From: Prochlorococcus sp. AG-347-K20
GTDB lineage: Bacteria > Cyanobacteriota > Cyanobacteriia > PCC-6307 > Cyanobiaceae
NCBI GenBank assembly: GCA_003281315.1
Contig: QCCH01000007.1
Span: 18,503-82,502 of the forward strand
Direction of reading: 5' to 3'
Length of the DNA: 64,000 nt
Shown here piece by piece: positions 62,835 through 64,000 of this stretch (position 1 is its first letter; each line of letters begins with the position of its first letter). The position numbers and the translations under genes are program-made. The notes beneath the pieces are model-generated. The model made no database searches. It was not told where the DNA came from and saw only the letters and a program-made list of their open reading frames with translations.

Positions 62835-64000
62835 TTAAATTTCAAACATATCGAGATCGTTATACTCATTTCTTAAAAAATGATTCATTAATAAAAACCC
62901 AACTATTGTCCAAGTTTGATATGTTCTTGATTGTTGACCAACCCAAGTACCTGTAGGACCATCGAAATATTCCGCCCATTCTTGTTTAGGCAATTGATTA
63001 AGTTGACACCAATATGATTCTTCTATTAGAGATTTCATTTCTTCCATGAGTATCACATCGTCAGAACCATAATGTTTTTGATGCAACAGGACAGCTGTAC
63101 CAAAAAACCAAAGTAAACTTGGCCAATGACCACCGTTATGGTAACTCCAAGGCCAATTCTTAGGATCAGATCCAGTTTTATTTTGCCATTCTTCGACATC
63201 CATATGAGGATGACAAATTCTCATAGGCATTTGAGCCATCAAATGCTGTCTGTTATGTAAAACTAATCTAAATAAAGCTCTTTGTTCTTCAGGAGGTAGT
63301 ACTCCGAAAATACATGCTAAAGAATTGCCCAAACTGTAAAATCGAAAGTCAGGCCTTCCTGTCCTAATATTTCCTATTAAGTATCCCCCTCTATTCTCTA
63401 ACCAATCTTGTAGCCATGAGGGAACCACTTGAGGTTGAACGTTAAATTCATTGAAGTGTTGATCATCGCCATACTGCTCAGTTGGCCTTCTTCTTAAAAT
63501 TTGCATTGTTTGGCTGGTAACCCAATAATGCTTTAAAAGAAAACTTCCTAAATCCTTAACCCATTGATTTGTAAGAATAAGTCTTTGGTCTAAAAGTCTA
63601 CTAACATGATCTGCTCTACTTAATTCCATTAAGTTAATACAACTTTTTAAACATCCATGAAGTAAAACTTCAACTTCTAAAGGTGCTCCCCATACATCCA
63701 TAGGTCTATCAATCATAAATGCGCAATCTGGAACAAAAAGTACTGGAGTACCCTCAAATGTTGGATGTAGAACTAGATCTAATAAAAGTTGAATTCCTCT
63801 TTGAACGCTTTGACTTTTTCCGAAGGCATAATCACCACTTTTATTAACATAATACCAACATAAAATGGGCCACCATAAACTTGCATCAGCTGAAGTAATC
63901 CTCCCTATTGATCTCTGACCATAGTCTCCAATGAGCTGTCCTTTTTCTTCAACGAAACTAGTAGGAAATACGCCACGTGTTTGGTAATTAGTGCTTTGTA
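62835..64000 (-). CDS. Alkaline/neutral invertase-like glycoside hydrolase (GH100), truncated at window edge
   Basis: MIDRPMDVWGAPLEVEVLL...YHNGGHWPSLLWF...YFDGPTGTWVGQQSRTYQTWTIVGFLL; frame stays open past 63716 to 64000. Confidence 0.92.
   Translation of the reverse strand, partial: QSTNYQTRGVFPTSFVEEKGQLIGDYGQRSIGRITSADASLWWPILCWYYVNKSGDYAFGKSQSVQRGIQLLLDLVLHPTFEGTPVLFVPDCAFMIDRPMDVWGAPLEVEVLLHGCLKSCINLMELSRADHVSRLLDQRLILTNQWVKDLGSFLLKHYWVTSQTMQILRRRPTEQYGDDQHFNEFNVQPQVVPSWLQDWLENRGGYLIGNIRTGRPDFRFYSLGNSLACIFGVLPPEEQRALFRLVLHNRQHLMAQMPMRICHPHMDVEEWQNKTGSDPKNWPWSYHNGGHWPSLLWFFGTAVLLHQKHYGSDDVILMEEMKSLIEESYWCQLNQLPKQEWAEYFDGPTGTWVGQQSRTYQTWTIVGFLLMNHFLRNEYNDLDMFEI

Noticed and set aside
1-64000. 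Search for CRISPR arrays, rRNA, transposons, prophage or genomic-island boundaries at the tRNA genes
   Set aside because: No regularly spaced repeats, integrases, transposases or rRNA-like sequence seen by eye; tRNAs are flanked by ordinary core genes.

Overview
AT-rich, gene-dense, syntenic window that looks like a high-light Prochlorococcus core chromosome. Support comes from psbB/psbT, psbEFLJ, psbK, psbM, petBD, ndhCKJ, chlD, minCDE, a lone reduced phycoerythrin-beta gene with a CpeS-type lyase, and amt1. I found about 60 coding genes, 4 tRNAs (Arg-ACG, a CAT-anticodon tRNA, Phe-GAA, Thr-TGT) and several strong hairpin terminators. I saw no rRNA, CRISPR array, transposase, phage island or obvious new multigene system. 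Several short genes missing from the ORF track (psbK, psbF, psbT, psbM, a 59-aa ORF overlapping cpeS, a 55-aa hydrophobic ORF after the YrdC gene, and edge-truncated glyA and invertase) were read directly from the sequence. The observations most worth a second look are: a cobS gene with no ATG/GTG/TTG start for its conserved N-terminus; a perfect 45-bp tandem duplication spanning the rpsA stop codon; the relic phycoerythrin locus with an overlapping small ORF; a two-nuclease RecB/DEDD protein; an FAD-dehydrogenase/SelD fusion; and an NtcA-like box plus terminator-like hairpin in the amt1 leader.
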